Shown here piece by piece: positions 8,424 to 16,160 of a stretch of DNA of 64,000 nt. The stretch spans positions 124,001 through 188,000 of the forward strand of contig NZ_JAODOO010000007.1 of assembly GCF_025398335.1 (NCBI RefSeq), in the 5' to 3' direction. The stretch is from Clostridium sp. CX1. Lineage in GTDB: Bacteria > Bacillota > Clostridia > Clostridiales > Clostridiaceae. The translations under genes were made by a program, and so were the position numbers. Below the pieces are notes generated by a model, which was not told the origin of the DNA, searched no databases, and worked only from the letters and a program-made list of their open reading frames with translations. Position 1 is the stretch's first letter. Each line of letters begins with the position of its first letter.

Positions 8424-9071
8424 TTAATCTCTCCTCCTAGTAACCGCAATTCCGTCACCCATAGGTATAACTGAGGTTACTAAATTTTTATCTTTAGATA
8501 CCATCTCTAGGTATTTTCTCATTCTTTTAACAATAGTTATTTTTCTTCTTTCTACAAGTTCATCGGATGCAACCATCCCTCTAAAAAGTACATTGTCAGC
8601 TATTATTACTCCGTCCTCATTAAGTAGTCTAATACAGTGAGGGAGAAACTGATTATAATGGCCTTTTCCTGCATCCATAAATATTAAGTCGTATTTATCA
8701 TCTAGTTTTTCTAGAATATCTAGACAATCTCCTTGTAGGATATTTATCTTATCCTTGAAACCATACTTTTCTATGTTACTGCTAGCAATCTCAACCATTT
8801 TAGAATCTCTTTCTATAGTTGTTATAGAGCTTTTTCCTTTAGAACTTAAACTCATTAAAATTGCTGAATATCCTATTGCAGTACCTAATTCTAAAATCTT
8901 TATAGGCTTCTTCATCTGTATCATAAGTTCAAGAAACTTTGCTACTTCCTTTTGTATTATAGGAACAAAGTTATTATGGCCGTAGTCCTCAAGTTCTTTT
9001 AAAATACCTTCATGCTCTTCTATAAGGCCTCTTATATAATGCTCCATGTACTCATATGCAACACCGCTCAT
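8424..9071 (-). CDS. trmR: O-methyltransferase, TrmR-like tRNA 5-hydroxyuridine methylase
   Basis: 215 residues of the class I SAM-dependent O-methyltransferase family 3. The SAM loop ILELGTAIGYSA is near 60 and the acidic metal/SAM segments YDLIFMDAGKG near 130 and IIADNVLFRG near 155 are present. In B. subtilis the homologue YrrM (TrmR) methylates ho5U34 to mo5U34, which widens decoding by tRNAs reading NNU-family codons. Adjacency to trhP supports this role over a catechol-type substrate. ATG 9071 follows TTTGGAGG. Confidence 0.85.
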   Translation of the reverse strand: MSGVAYEYMEHYIRGLIEEHEGILKELEDYGHNNFVPIIQKEVAKFLELMIQMKKPIKILELGTAIGYSAILMSLSSKGKSSITTIERDSKMVEIASSNIEKYGFKDKINILQGDCLDILEKLDDKYDLIFMDAGKGHYNQFLPHCIRLLNEDGVIIADNVLFRGMVASDELVERRKITIVKRMRKYLEMVSKDKNLVTSVIPMGDGIAVTRRRD

Positions 9072-9152
9072 TTTTTTCCTCCAAAACTATAATAATCTAA
9101 TTAAATTTATTATAAGTCTCAAGAATTTAGCTACATTTATATTATATAAAAA

Positions 9153-9202
9153 AGTTGACAGTTGACAACTGACTACTTCCTGTCAATTGTCCATTGTCAA
9201 CT
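9153..9202. repeat. Imperfect inverted repeat of GTTGACA units
   Basis: Two 21-base arms (9153-9173 and 9182-9202) pair at 18 positions around an 8-base loop. Each arm is itself built from repeated TTGACA/ATTGACA-like heptamers. It lies just beyond the mltG stop and before trmR, and is flanked by A and T runs. It can act as a terminator in both directions. The heptamer build suggests a dispersed intergenic repeat, which cannot be confirmed from one copy. Confidence 0.7.
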
Positions 9203-9205
9203 GTT

Positions 9206-10231
9206 TTACTCTCCCTGTGTAACCTTCTTAACTTCTGAAAATTTCTTTTCACTATCTGTAAAGAAGTGTGTACCGTCATTATTTGAAACAAAAAATAAAT
9301 AATTAGTTTTTTTAGGATTTATGGCTGCTTTAATACACTCCTTGCCTGGATTTGAAATAGGCCCTACTGGTAATCCTTTTTCAATGTAGGTATTATAAGG
9401 TGAGTTTATCTTTAAATCATTATAGTATAATTTATCCTTATGATAACCTAGTGCATATAAAACTGTAGCACAGGACTGTAGTTTCATACCCCTGTCTATT
9501 CTATTGTAAAATACAGAAGCAGCCTTTTCTCTCTCATCCTGTCTTTCAACTTCTTTTTCTATAATAGATGCCATAGTTATTATTCTATCTAAATCTTCAT
9601 AATTAATACTTTTGCCAGTTTCTTTTTCAATATCATTAATTATTGAAGAAAATCTTTTCAGCATAACATTTATTATCTCTTTTCCCTCAGTACCTTTTAA
9701 AAATTCATAGGTGTCTGGAAACAGATATCCTTCTAATGCATATTTTCTCTTAGAATTATTTTTTATAAACTCTGGAAGTTTATATTCTCTGCAGCTTTTT
9801 ATGAACTCTTCCTTAGTTATTACATCTTTTTTTTCTAAAGCTAATGCAATATGTTCAATATCATAACCTTCAGGTACTACAACTTTAACAGGCTCATCAT
9901 CTTTAATACCTTTGTTTAACAACCTAATAAACTTTTCTAAAGTTATATCCTCTGAAAAGGAATATTTTCCCGGTTTTACTTGTTGATTAATGTTACTGAT
10001 ATCTACATATCGTCTTATAAGATAAGCATTTGATATAAAGTTTTTATCGCTTAAATTCTGAATTACAGTATCTAAGTTGTCTCCATCATTGACGGCAAAC
10101 TGCACTTTCTTATCGGAAGACTTTAGAGGATGCTTTAAAACGCTTCCTCTAAAGTATAAAAATCCTCCAAGTATTATAATGAAAAATAATAAACAACTTA
10201 CGAAAACTTTTAATAAGTTTATCTTCTTCAT
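9206..10231 (-). CDS. mltG: Endolytic murein transglycosylase MltG (YceG-like)
   Basis: 341 residues. One membrane helix (about 5-27) precedes a LysM-like segment and the YceG catalytic domain. The domain carries the conserved block ASIIEKEVERQDEREKAA with the catalytic Glu and the C-terminal LPVGPISNPG signature. MltG cleaves nascent glycan strands in the membrane and sets chain length. It starts 12 bases after typA and precedes trmR, the same order as yrrL-yrrM in Bacillus. Confidence 0.95.
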   Translation of the reverse strand: MKKINLLKVFVSCLLFFIIILGGFLYFRGSVLKHPLKSSDKKVQFAVNDGDNLDTVIQNLSDKNFISNAYLIRRYVDISNINQQVKPGKYSFSEDITLEKFIRLLNKGIKDDEPVKVVVPEGYDIEHIALALEKKDVITKEEFIKSCREYKLPEFIKNNSKRKYALEGYLFPDTYEFLKGTEGKEIINVMLKRFSSIINDIEKETGKSINYEDLDRIITMASIIEKEVERQDEREKAASVFYNRIDRGMKLQSCATVLYALGYHKDKLYYNDLKINSPYNTYIEKGLPVGPISNPGKECIKAAINPKKTNYLFFVSNNDGTHFFTDSEKKFSEVKKVTQGE

Positions 10232-10243
10232 TTCAATTCATCC

Positions 10244-12067
10244 TTATTTTTTCCTTTGAGCTCTTTTTCTCATCTCTGGATTTAATAGCTTCTTTCTCAT
10301 TCTTATATTCTTAGGAGTTACCTCTACAAGTTCATCTGATGCTATAAACTCAAGACTTTGCTCTAAGGACATTTGAGTTACTGGAACTAGTTTTAGAGCT
10401 TCATCTGATCCTGAAGATCTTGTATTTGACAACTGTTTCTTCTTACATACATTAACATCAATATCTTCTGCTCTAGAACATTCTCCAGCTATCATTCCCT
10501 GATAAACATCTATACCTGCCGGTATAAATAATGTTCCTCTCTCTTGTGCATTGAATAATCCATAAGTAATTGATGTTCCTGTTTCAAATACTACAAGGGA
10601 ACCTCTAGTTCTTTCTGGAATTTCTCCTCTATATTCTTCATAACCATGAAGAACATGATTCATTATACCATTTCCCTTAGTGTCAGTCATAAATTCATTT
10701 CTAAATCCTATAAGTCCTCTTGCAGGAACCTTGAACTCTAATCTTGTATATCCGTTAACTGCTGATGTCATGTTTACCATTTCTGCTTTTCTAGGTCCTA
10801 ACTTTTCCATAACCGGTCCCATAAACTCTTCTGGAACATCTATAGTTAAATATTCTATAGGCTCTAGTTTTTTTCCATTTTCTTCTTTAAATATTACAGA
10901 AGGTTTAGAAACTTGGAATTCATATCCCTCTCTTCTCATTGTCTCAATTAGAACAGAAAGATGAAGTTCTCCTCTACCACTTACCTTAAAGCAATCTGCA
11001 GACTCAGTTTCTTCAACTCTTAAAGATACATTTGTTTCTAATTCCTTCATCAATCTATCTCTAAGATGTCTTGATGTAACATAGTCTCCATCTTGACCAG
11101 CAAAAGGTGAATCATTAACCATAAAGTTCATACTTAATGTTGGTTCATCTATTTCTACAAATGGAAGTGCTTCAGGCTCATTAACATCTGCTATAGTTTC
11201 ACCTATATTTATATCTGGAATACCAGCTACAGCTATTATATCTCCAAGTTTAGCTTCATCAGTCTCTTCTTTCTTTAGACCATTATATACATAAAGACTT
11301 GATACTTTAACATTATCAACTTTTCCATCTTTTCTTACTAAGGCTACCTGTTGATTCTTCTTAATGCTTCCTCTTTCAATTTTTCCTATTCCTATTTTAC
11401 CAACGTATTCATTATAATCTATAGTTGTAACTAACATTTGAAGAGGCATATCTAAATGACCTTGTGGTGCTGGAACATTTTTCACAATAGTATCAAATAA
11501 AGGTTCCATATTATCAGATTCATCTTCTAGTTCTTTCTTTGCAAAACCAGCTCTTGCTGAACAATAAACTACTTTAAAATCTAACTGGTTATCATTAGCA
11601 CCAAGTTCTACAAATAGATCAAAAACCTCATCTAAAACATCTGCTGCTCTCTCGTCTGGTCTGTCTATTTTGTTTATAACTACTATTGGATTTAAATTTA
11701 ACTCTAATGCTTTCTTTAGAACAAACTTAGTCTGAGGCATAGGACCTTCATAAGCGTCTACAACTAGTAAAACACTATCCACCATTTTAAGTACACGTTC
11801 AACTTCGCCACCAAAATCAGCGTGTCCAGGTGTATCAACTATGTTTATTTTTACTCCATCATGCATAACTGCAGTATTTTTTGAAAGAATAGTTATTCCT
11901 CTCTCTTTTTCAAGATCATTTGAGTCCATTACTCTTTCATCAACTTTTTCATTTTCTCTGAATACACGGCTTTGTCTAAGTAACGCATCAACTAAAGTAG
12001 TCTTACCGTGGTCAACGTGGGCTATTATAGCCACATTTCTTATATCATTTCTTGTAAATAATTCCAT
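10244..12067 (-). CDS. typA: Ribosome-associated GTPase TypA/BipA
   Basis: 607 residues, the standard size. G1 is AHVDHGKTT, G2 includes ERGITI, G3 is DTPGHADFG and G4 is NKID. EF-G-like domains III and V follow, then the TypA-specific C-terminal domain ending in a lysine/arginine-rich tail (KKLLNPEMRKRAQRKK). It binds 70S ribosomes and helps large-subunit assembly and stress adaptation, notably in the cold. ATG 12067 follows TTGGAGGA. It appears to lead an operon with mltG. Confidence 0.97.
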   Translation of the reverse strand: MELFTRNDIRNVAIIAHVDHGKTTLVDALLRQSRVFRENEKVDERVMDSNDLEKERGITILSKNTAVMHDGVKINIVDTPGHADFGGEVERVLKMVDSVLLVVDAYEGPMPQTKFVLKKALELNLNPIVVINKIDRPDERAADVLDEVFDLFVELGANDNQLDFKVVYCSARAGFAKKELEDESDNMEPLFDTIVKNVPAPQGHLDMPLQMLVTTIDYNEYVGKIGIGKIERGSIKKNQQVALVRKDGKVDNVKVSSLYVYNGLKKEETDEAKLGDIIAVAGIPDINIGETIADVNEPEALPFVEIDEPTLSMNFMVNDSPFAGQDGDYVTSRHLRDRLMKELETNVSLRVEETESADCFKVSGRGELHLSVLIETMRREGYEFQVSKPSVIFKEENGKKLEPIEYLTIDVPEEFMGPVMEKLGPRKAEMVNMTSAVNGYTRLEFKVPARGLIGFRNEFMTDTKGNGIMNHVLHGYEEYRGEIPERTRGSLVVFETGTSITYGLFNAQERGTLFIPAGIDVYQGMIAGECSRAEDIDVNVCKKKQLSNTRSSGSDEALKLVPVTQMSLEQSLEFIASDELVEVTPKNIRMRKKLLNPEMRKRAQRKK

Positions 12068-12160
12068 TATTATTCCTCCAATTTTGTTTAAGACACAAAT
12101 TTATATTTGTAAAAACTGATGTTATATCAAAACTTGTTCTTATTCTTTAAATAAAATACT

Positions 12161-12190
12161 CAAAAAAATTGGATACTGTTACGTATCCAA
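12161..12190 (-). terminator. Terminator after the YlbF-family gene
   Basis: Perfect 8-bp stem TTGGATAC / GTATCCAA with a 6-base loop, followed by seven T residues on the minus strand, 60 bases past the stop at 12253. Confidence 0.88.
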
Positions 12191-12252
12191 TTGGATTTAG
12201 TCTTACTTATCTATTTTAGTATTATAGACGTAAAAAGTCAACTTTTGTAGAA

Positions 12253-12603
12253 TTATTTCTCTGTAGCAAAACCAAAATCAATTCCTATGGCATCATTTAG
12301 TATCTTTAGTATATCATCCCATACAACACTAAATCTCTGCTCTGCCTGAAGATACTCTGATAACGTTGGATTCATGGATATGACTGAACCTATATTATTA
12401 AGCTTTTCTTTTACAGAATCAGATATACTTCCTTTTTCTACTTGCTCTGAATAAGCTTCAAATTGTACTCTTCTAAAATCACTTAACATTTTTTTGTTTG
12501 TTTCATCAGTTTCAATTTTTTTACTTAACTCTCTTAGCTGAACGATTTCAGGTACATTTCTTAACTCTTTAGCAAATTCATGAGTTTTATCATATATATT
12601 CAT
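12253..12603 (-). CDS. YlbF/YmcA family regulator
   Basis: 116 residues, nearly all helical, with the Com_YlbF layout: an N-terminal helix (YDKTHEFAKELRNVPEI), a central helical hairpin, and the C-terminal NPTLSEYLQAEQRFSVVWDDI helix. In Bacillus, YlbF, YmcA and YaaT form an Fe-S complex that assists RNase Y and affects competence, sporulation and biofilm. The next upstream gene is rnjA, another RNA-decay enzyme, which fits. Which paralogue it is cannot be decided here. ATG 12603 follows AGAGGGGG. Confidence 0.85.
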   Translation of the reverse strand: MNIYDKTHEFAKELRNVPEIVQLRELSKKIETDETNKKMLSDFRRVQFEAYSEQVEKGSISDSVKEKLNNIGSVISMNPTLSEYLQAEQRFSVVWDDILKILNDAIGIDFGFATEK

Positions 12604-12632
12604 TACCAGTACCCCCTCTTTTTACTAATTGA

Positions 12633-12680
12633 GAATAAATGTAGGTTTCTATATGGATAGATAAAGGCCTACATTTATTC
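12633..12680 (-). terminator. Hairpin between rnjA and the YlbF-family gene
   Basis: A perfect 13-bp stem GAATAAATGTAGG / CCTACATTTATTC with a 22-base loop lies 18 bases past the rnjA stop. The T tract on the minus strand is poor, so it may be a processing or stability hairpin instead of a full terminator. Confidence 0.6.
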
Positions 12681-12698
12681 TTAATTTTACTCTAATTC

Positions 12699-14366
12699 CT
12701 ATATTTCCATAATAATCGGAAGTATCATTGGTTTTCTCTTTGTTCTTTCATACAGGAACATTCTAAGAGCTTCCTTTATGTTAGATTTTATACTAGCCCA
12801 TTCAGTTATATGCTTCTCTTCGCACTCTCTTAGAGCTTCTCTAACCAATTCCCTTGCTTCTTCCATTAAATCTTCTGATTCTCTTACATATACAAATCCT
12901 CTTGATATAATATCCGGACCTGCTATTACACTTCCTGTTTCCTTTTCTATAGTAACTACCACAGTAAGTATTCCATCCTGTGAGAGGTGTTTTCTATCTC
13001 TTAAAACTATATTTCCAACATCTCCAACGCCAAGTCCATCAACAAATACCTGACCAGATACAACAGTTCCATTCTTTCTTATAGAATCTCTTGTTATCTC
13101 TATTACTTCTCCATTATCTGCAATAACAACATTATTTGGCGAAAGTCCTAACTTAATTGCCAATTCTGCATGCTGCTTTAAATGTCTGTATTCACCATGT
13201 ACTGGTATGAAAAACTTAGGCTTTACAAGGGTATGCATAAGTTTTAATTCTTCCTGGCAAGCATGACCTGAAACGTGTACATCAGCTAGAGCTTCATATA
13301 TTACTTCTGCACCTTTTTTAAACAATTGATTTATAACTCTAGTAATTAGTTTTTCATTTCCCGGTATAGGTGTAGCTGATATTATTATCATATCTCCTGG
13401 AGCAATATTTACCTTTTTATGTTCTGACGCAGCCATTCTTGAAAGCGCTGACATCGCCTCCCCTTGACTGCCAGTGGTAATTATAACTATTCTGTTATCT
13501 GGGTATTTATTTATGCTGTCTATATTAATAAACACGTCTTTCTCTGCATGAATATACCCTAGTTCCTTAGCTACTTCCATTATATTTTCCATGCTTCTTC
13601 CAGAAACAGCAACTTTTCTATCGTGCTTTTCTGCTGCCGCAATTATCTGTTGTATTCTATGAATGTTAGAAGCAAAGGTAGCTACAATTATTCTCCCTTT
13701 CGCACTGTTGAAAAACTCTTCAAAAGTTTCACCTACAATGCTTTCTGACATCGTATAGCCTGGTCTCTCTACATTTGTACTATCAGCAAGCATAACTGCT
13801 ACACCTTTTTTGCCTAACTCTGCAAATCTACCTAGGTCTGCAACACATCCATCGATTGGTGTGTAGTCAATTTTAAAATCTCCTGTATGGAGAATAACCC
13901 CAATTGGTGTATGTATAGCAATTGCTACTGAATCAGCTATGCTGTGACTCTGTCTTATAAATTCTACAGAGACATTTTCCAGCTTAACTATATCTCTTGG
14001 TTTTATACAGTTTAATTCTACTACACTTAAAAGATTATGTTCCTTTAACTTTGTCTGAAGGATACCTAAAGTCAGCTTAGTACCATATACTGGAACATTC
14101 ATCTCTTTTAATATATATGGTAACGCTCCAATATGATCCTCATGACCATGAGTTAAAAATATTCCCTTTACTTTTTCTATATTCTTTTCAAGATAGCTTA
14201 TATCCGGTATTACTATGTCTATACCAAGCATCTCCTCATCTGGGAACTTAAGTCCACAATCTATCACTACTATATCATTTTTGTATTCTATCGCAGTGAG
14301 ATTTTTTCCTATTTCATTTAGTCCACCTAGTGGAATAATTCTCACTTTATCTTTTTCCCTACGCAA
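12699..14366 (-). CDS. rnjA: Ribonuclease J
   Basis: 555 residues of the metallo-beta-lactamase/beta-CASP family. The zinc motif HGHEDHIG is near 75, further ligands lie in SHSIADSVA and HTGDFKID, and the beta-CASP part has ASNIHRIQQ, GRSMEN and HVSGHACQEE. RNase J is a 5'-3' exonuclease and endonuclease in mRNA decay and rRNA maturation. The start is TTG at 14366 after AAGGAGGGGAG. The protein is 555 residues, with the C-terminal domain needed for dimer or tetramer formation. The preceding gene is a fur-type regulator 42 bases upstream, so the two may be co-transcribed. Confidence 0.95.
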   Translation of the reverse strand: MRREKDKVRIIPLGGLNEIGKNLTAIEYKNDIVVIDCGLKFPDEEMLGIDIVIPDISYLEKNIEKVKGIFLTHGHEDHIGALPYILKEMNVPVYGTKLTLGILQTKLKEHNLLSVVELNCIKPRDIVKLENVSVEFIRQSHSIADSVAIAIHTPIGVILHTGDFKIDYTPIDGCVADLGRFAELGKKGVAVMLADSTNVERPGYTMSESIVGETFEEFFNSAKGRIIVATFASNIHRIQQIIAAAEKHDRKVAVSGRSMENIMEVAKELGYIHAEKDVFINIDSINKYPDNRIVIITTGSQGEAMSALSRMAASEHKKVNIAPGDMIIISATPIPGNEKLITRVINQLFKKGAEVIYEALADVHVSGHACQEELKLMHTLVKPKFFIPVHGEYRHLKQHAELAIKLGLSPNNVVIADNGEVIEITRDSIRKNGTVVSGQVFVDGLGVGDVGNIVLRDRKHLSQDGILTVVVTIEKETGSVIAGPDIISRGFVYVRESEDLMEEARELVREALRECEEKHITEWASIKSNIKEALRMFLYERTKRKPMILPIIMEI

Positions 14367-14408
14367 AAATTCTCCCCTCCTTATTCGTTTTTTTTAATTT
14401 TTGCAAAT

Positions 14409-14870
14409 TTATTTATTATAATTTTTTGTACATTCATTGCATATTCCATAAAATTTAACACTATGATTTTTTATCTTGAAATTATATTTCCCCTCAATTT
14501 CATTTTCTAGTACTTCTAATAAATCATCTTGAACTTCAATTACTTTTCCACAGTTAGTACATACTAGATGATGATGCTGATGATTTTCCTCTTCATGAAT
14601 TAATTCATACCTACTACATCCATCATTCAAATCCAATTTACAAATAACGCCTAAGGCCTCCAATAATTGCACTGTTCTATAAACTGTAGCAAGCCCTATT
14701 TCTGGACATTCTCTTTTTACCAGGTCATATAATTCTTCTGTTGTGAGGTGACTTCCCTCATTTCTTATTATCACATCTACTATCGCCCGTCTTTGAGGCG
14801 TAAGTTTGTATCCTTTTTCTTTTAGATTACCTTTAAATCTTTCTATATCTTCCGGCGAAAGCTTTGACAT
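14409..14870 (-). CDS. fur: Fur-family metal-dependent repressor
   Basis: 153 residues. A winged helix (GYKLTPQRRAIVDVI; ATVYRTVQLLEALGVI) is followed by the dimer domain with the metal segment HEEENHQHHHLVCTNC and a second CxxC (CNEC), the structural zinc site. Both Fur and PerR have this build. The position beside rnjA matches the clostridial gene known as Fur, and the His-rich run favours iron or zinc sensing over peroxide sensing. It likely represses metal uptake genes. Fur is the best guess and Zur or PerR cannot be excluded. Confidence 0.85.
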   Translation of the reverse strand: MSKLSPEDIERFKGNLKEKGYKLTPQRRAIVDVIIRNEGSHLTTEELYDLVKRECPEIGLATVYRTVQLLEALGVICKLDLNDGCSRYELIHEEENHQHHHLVCTNCGKVIEVQDDLLEVLENEIEGKYNFKIKNHSVKFYGICNECTKNYNK

Positions 14871-14970
14871 TGGACTACCTCGTTTCCACCATTATTTTTT
14901 TTCGTCATTTTCAAATTTTAGTTTAATACTTATTGTATTAATTGTCAATTGAAAGTCTATTGATAATATG

Positions 14971-14997
14971 AAAAGCTATGTGATATACATAGCTTTT
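14971..14997 (-). terminator. Terminator after yrzB
   Basis: An 11-bp stem AAAAGCTATGT / ACATAGCTTTT with a 5-base loop lies 12 bases beyond the stop at 15009. Confidence 0.8.
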
Positions 14998-15008
14998 ATA
15001 ATAGAATA

Positions 15009-15278
15009 TTAATCAAGTTCACCATCATCCCCAAATAATGTCTCATAGGCCTCTGCTACTATTGCAAACTCATCATCATCTTCTACTGTAACTAATATAT
15101 CGTTTCCTTCATTGTCCTTATCAATTCTAAGTACTATTGCCTCATCTGTTTCTTCTTCATCCTTCGGCACTACAACTACATACTCTTTTTCTTCTATATC
15201 TAGTTTAGTTATTACATCAAATTCTACTTCATTTCCATCTTCGTCGTTTAAAACTATGCTGCTTACATCATTATCCAT
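15009..15278 (-). CDS. yrzB: DUF1292 protein, YrzB-like
   Basis: 89 residues, extremely acidic, with the DUF1292 core NDEDGNEVEFDVITKLDIEEKEYVVVVPKDE and a second acidic strand EGNDILVTVEDDDEF. No function is established for the family. The ATG at 15278 is used because the in-frame GTG at 15287 is itself part of the AGAGGTG ribosome site. The order ireB-ruvX-yrzB (yrzL-yrrK-yrzB) is highly conserved in Firmicutes and is intact here. Confidence 0.9.
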   Translation of the reverse strand: MDNDVSSIVLNDEDGNEVEFDVITKLDIEEKEYVVVVPKDEEETDEAIVLRIDKDNEGNDILVTVEDDDEFAIVAEAYETLFGDDGELD

Positions 15279-15370
15279 ATATTTCACCTCTTAAATTTAT
15301 ATTATCAAATTAAACACCTTAATTATAAGCTCTTAGTATTTGAACTATTAACCATATGAAAATACATAGT

Positions 15371-15787
15371 CTATTTACTACTAATACTGTCCAAGTATCC
15401 CTGCAATATATACATAGCGGCCATCTTATCAACTATCTTCTTTCTCTTCGCACGAGATAAATCTGCTTCAAGCATAGCTCTATGGGCTGCTACTGTTGTT
15501 AACCTTTCATCCCACATTTTTATAGGTAATCCAATTCTTTCTTCAATTACTTCACAGAATTTTAATACCTTCTCACTCTGTGGTCCTAAAGTTCCGTTCA
15601 TATTCTTTGGAAGTCCAGCAACAATAGTTTCTACCTTATATTCTTCACATATTTTCTTTAATTCTTGTATATCTTTTTCTTTTCCTATTCTTTTTATGGT
15701 AGTTACCCCCTGTGCTGTAAATCCAAGCAAATCACTTACTGCAACACCTATTGTTTTATCACCAATATCCAAGCCTAGTATTCTCAT
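15371..15787 (-). CDS. ruvX: Pre-16S rRNA nuclease/Holliday junction resolvase-like RuvX (YqgF)
   Basis: 138 residues with an RNase H-like fold: [17 protein letters not shown] at 3-19, then [16 protein letters not shown] and the WDERLTT motif. The acidic residues D7, E/D near 98 and the C-terminal D form the catalytic set. In E. coli YqgF finishes the 5' end of 16S rRNA; in other bacteria it cuts branched DNA. Gene order with ireB and alaS is conserved. Confidence 0.93.
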   Translation of the reverse strand: MRILGLDIGDKTIGVAVSDLLGFTAQGVTTIKRIGKEKDIQELKKICEEYKVETIVAGLPKNMNGTLGPQSEKVLKFCEVIEERIGLPIKMWDERLTTVAAHRAMLEADLSRAKRKKIVDKMAAMYILQGYLDSISSK

Positions 15788-15823
15788 TTATTCTCTCCTG
15801 TTTATTATGTTCAAATTTAAAAT

Positions 15824-15845
15824 AAAAATGCCCCTAAGGGCACTT
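15824..15845 (-). terminator. Terminator after ireB
   Basis: Stem TGCCC / GGGCA with a short CTAA-type loop followed by a five-T run then ATTTT on the minus strand, beginning directly after the ireB stop. Confidence 0.7.
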
Positions 15846-16097
15846 TTATTTTATATCTAAGTATGCCTTTAAAACTTCCTCTAATATTTCATCTCTTTCA
15901 AGCTTCCTTACCAAAGCTCTAGCTCCATTATAATTTGTTATATATGTAGGGTCTCCAGATATCAAATATCCTACCAATTGATTAACTGGATTATACCCTT
16001 TTTCTATAAGGGAGTTATAAACTTCTGTTAATATTTCCTTTGTTAAATCCTTTTTGCTTTTAGAAATATCAAACTGAATAGTATTATCGTTACTCAT
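15846..16097 (-). CDS. ireB: IreB family regulatory phosphoprotein
   Basis: 83 residues matching the DUF965/IreB family throughout: the N-terminal segment starts [11 protein letters not shown], the middle has [19 protein letters not shown] and [19 protein letters not shown], and the end has YLDIK. IreB is phosphorylated on N-terminal Thr by the Ser/Thr kinase IreK (PrkC) in Enterococcus and tunes cephalosporin resistance. T5 lies at the matching position here. No kinase gene is in the window. ATG 16097 follows GAGGGGTG. Confidence 0.93.
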   Translation of the reverse strand: MSNDNTIQFDISKSKKDLTKEILTEVYNSLIEKGYNPVNQLVGYLISGDPTYITNYNGARALVRKLERDEILEEVLKAYLDIK

Positions 16098-16160
16098 TTA
16101 TCTCACCCCTCTAATAATTCTAGTTAAATATATTATAGAACATATTTAATAAAAAGTATA

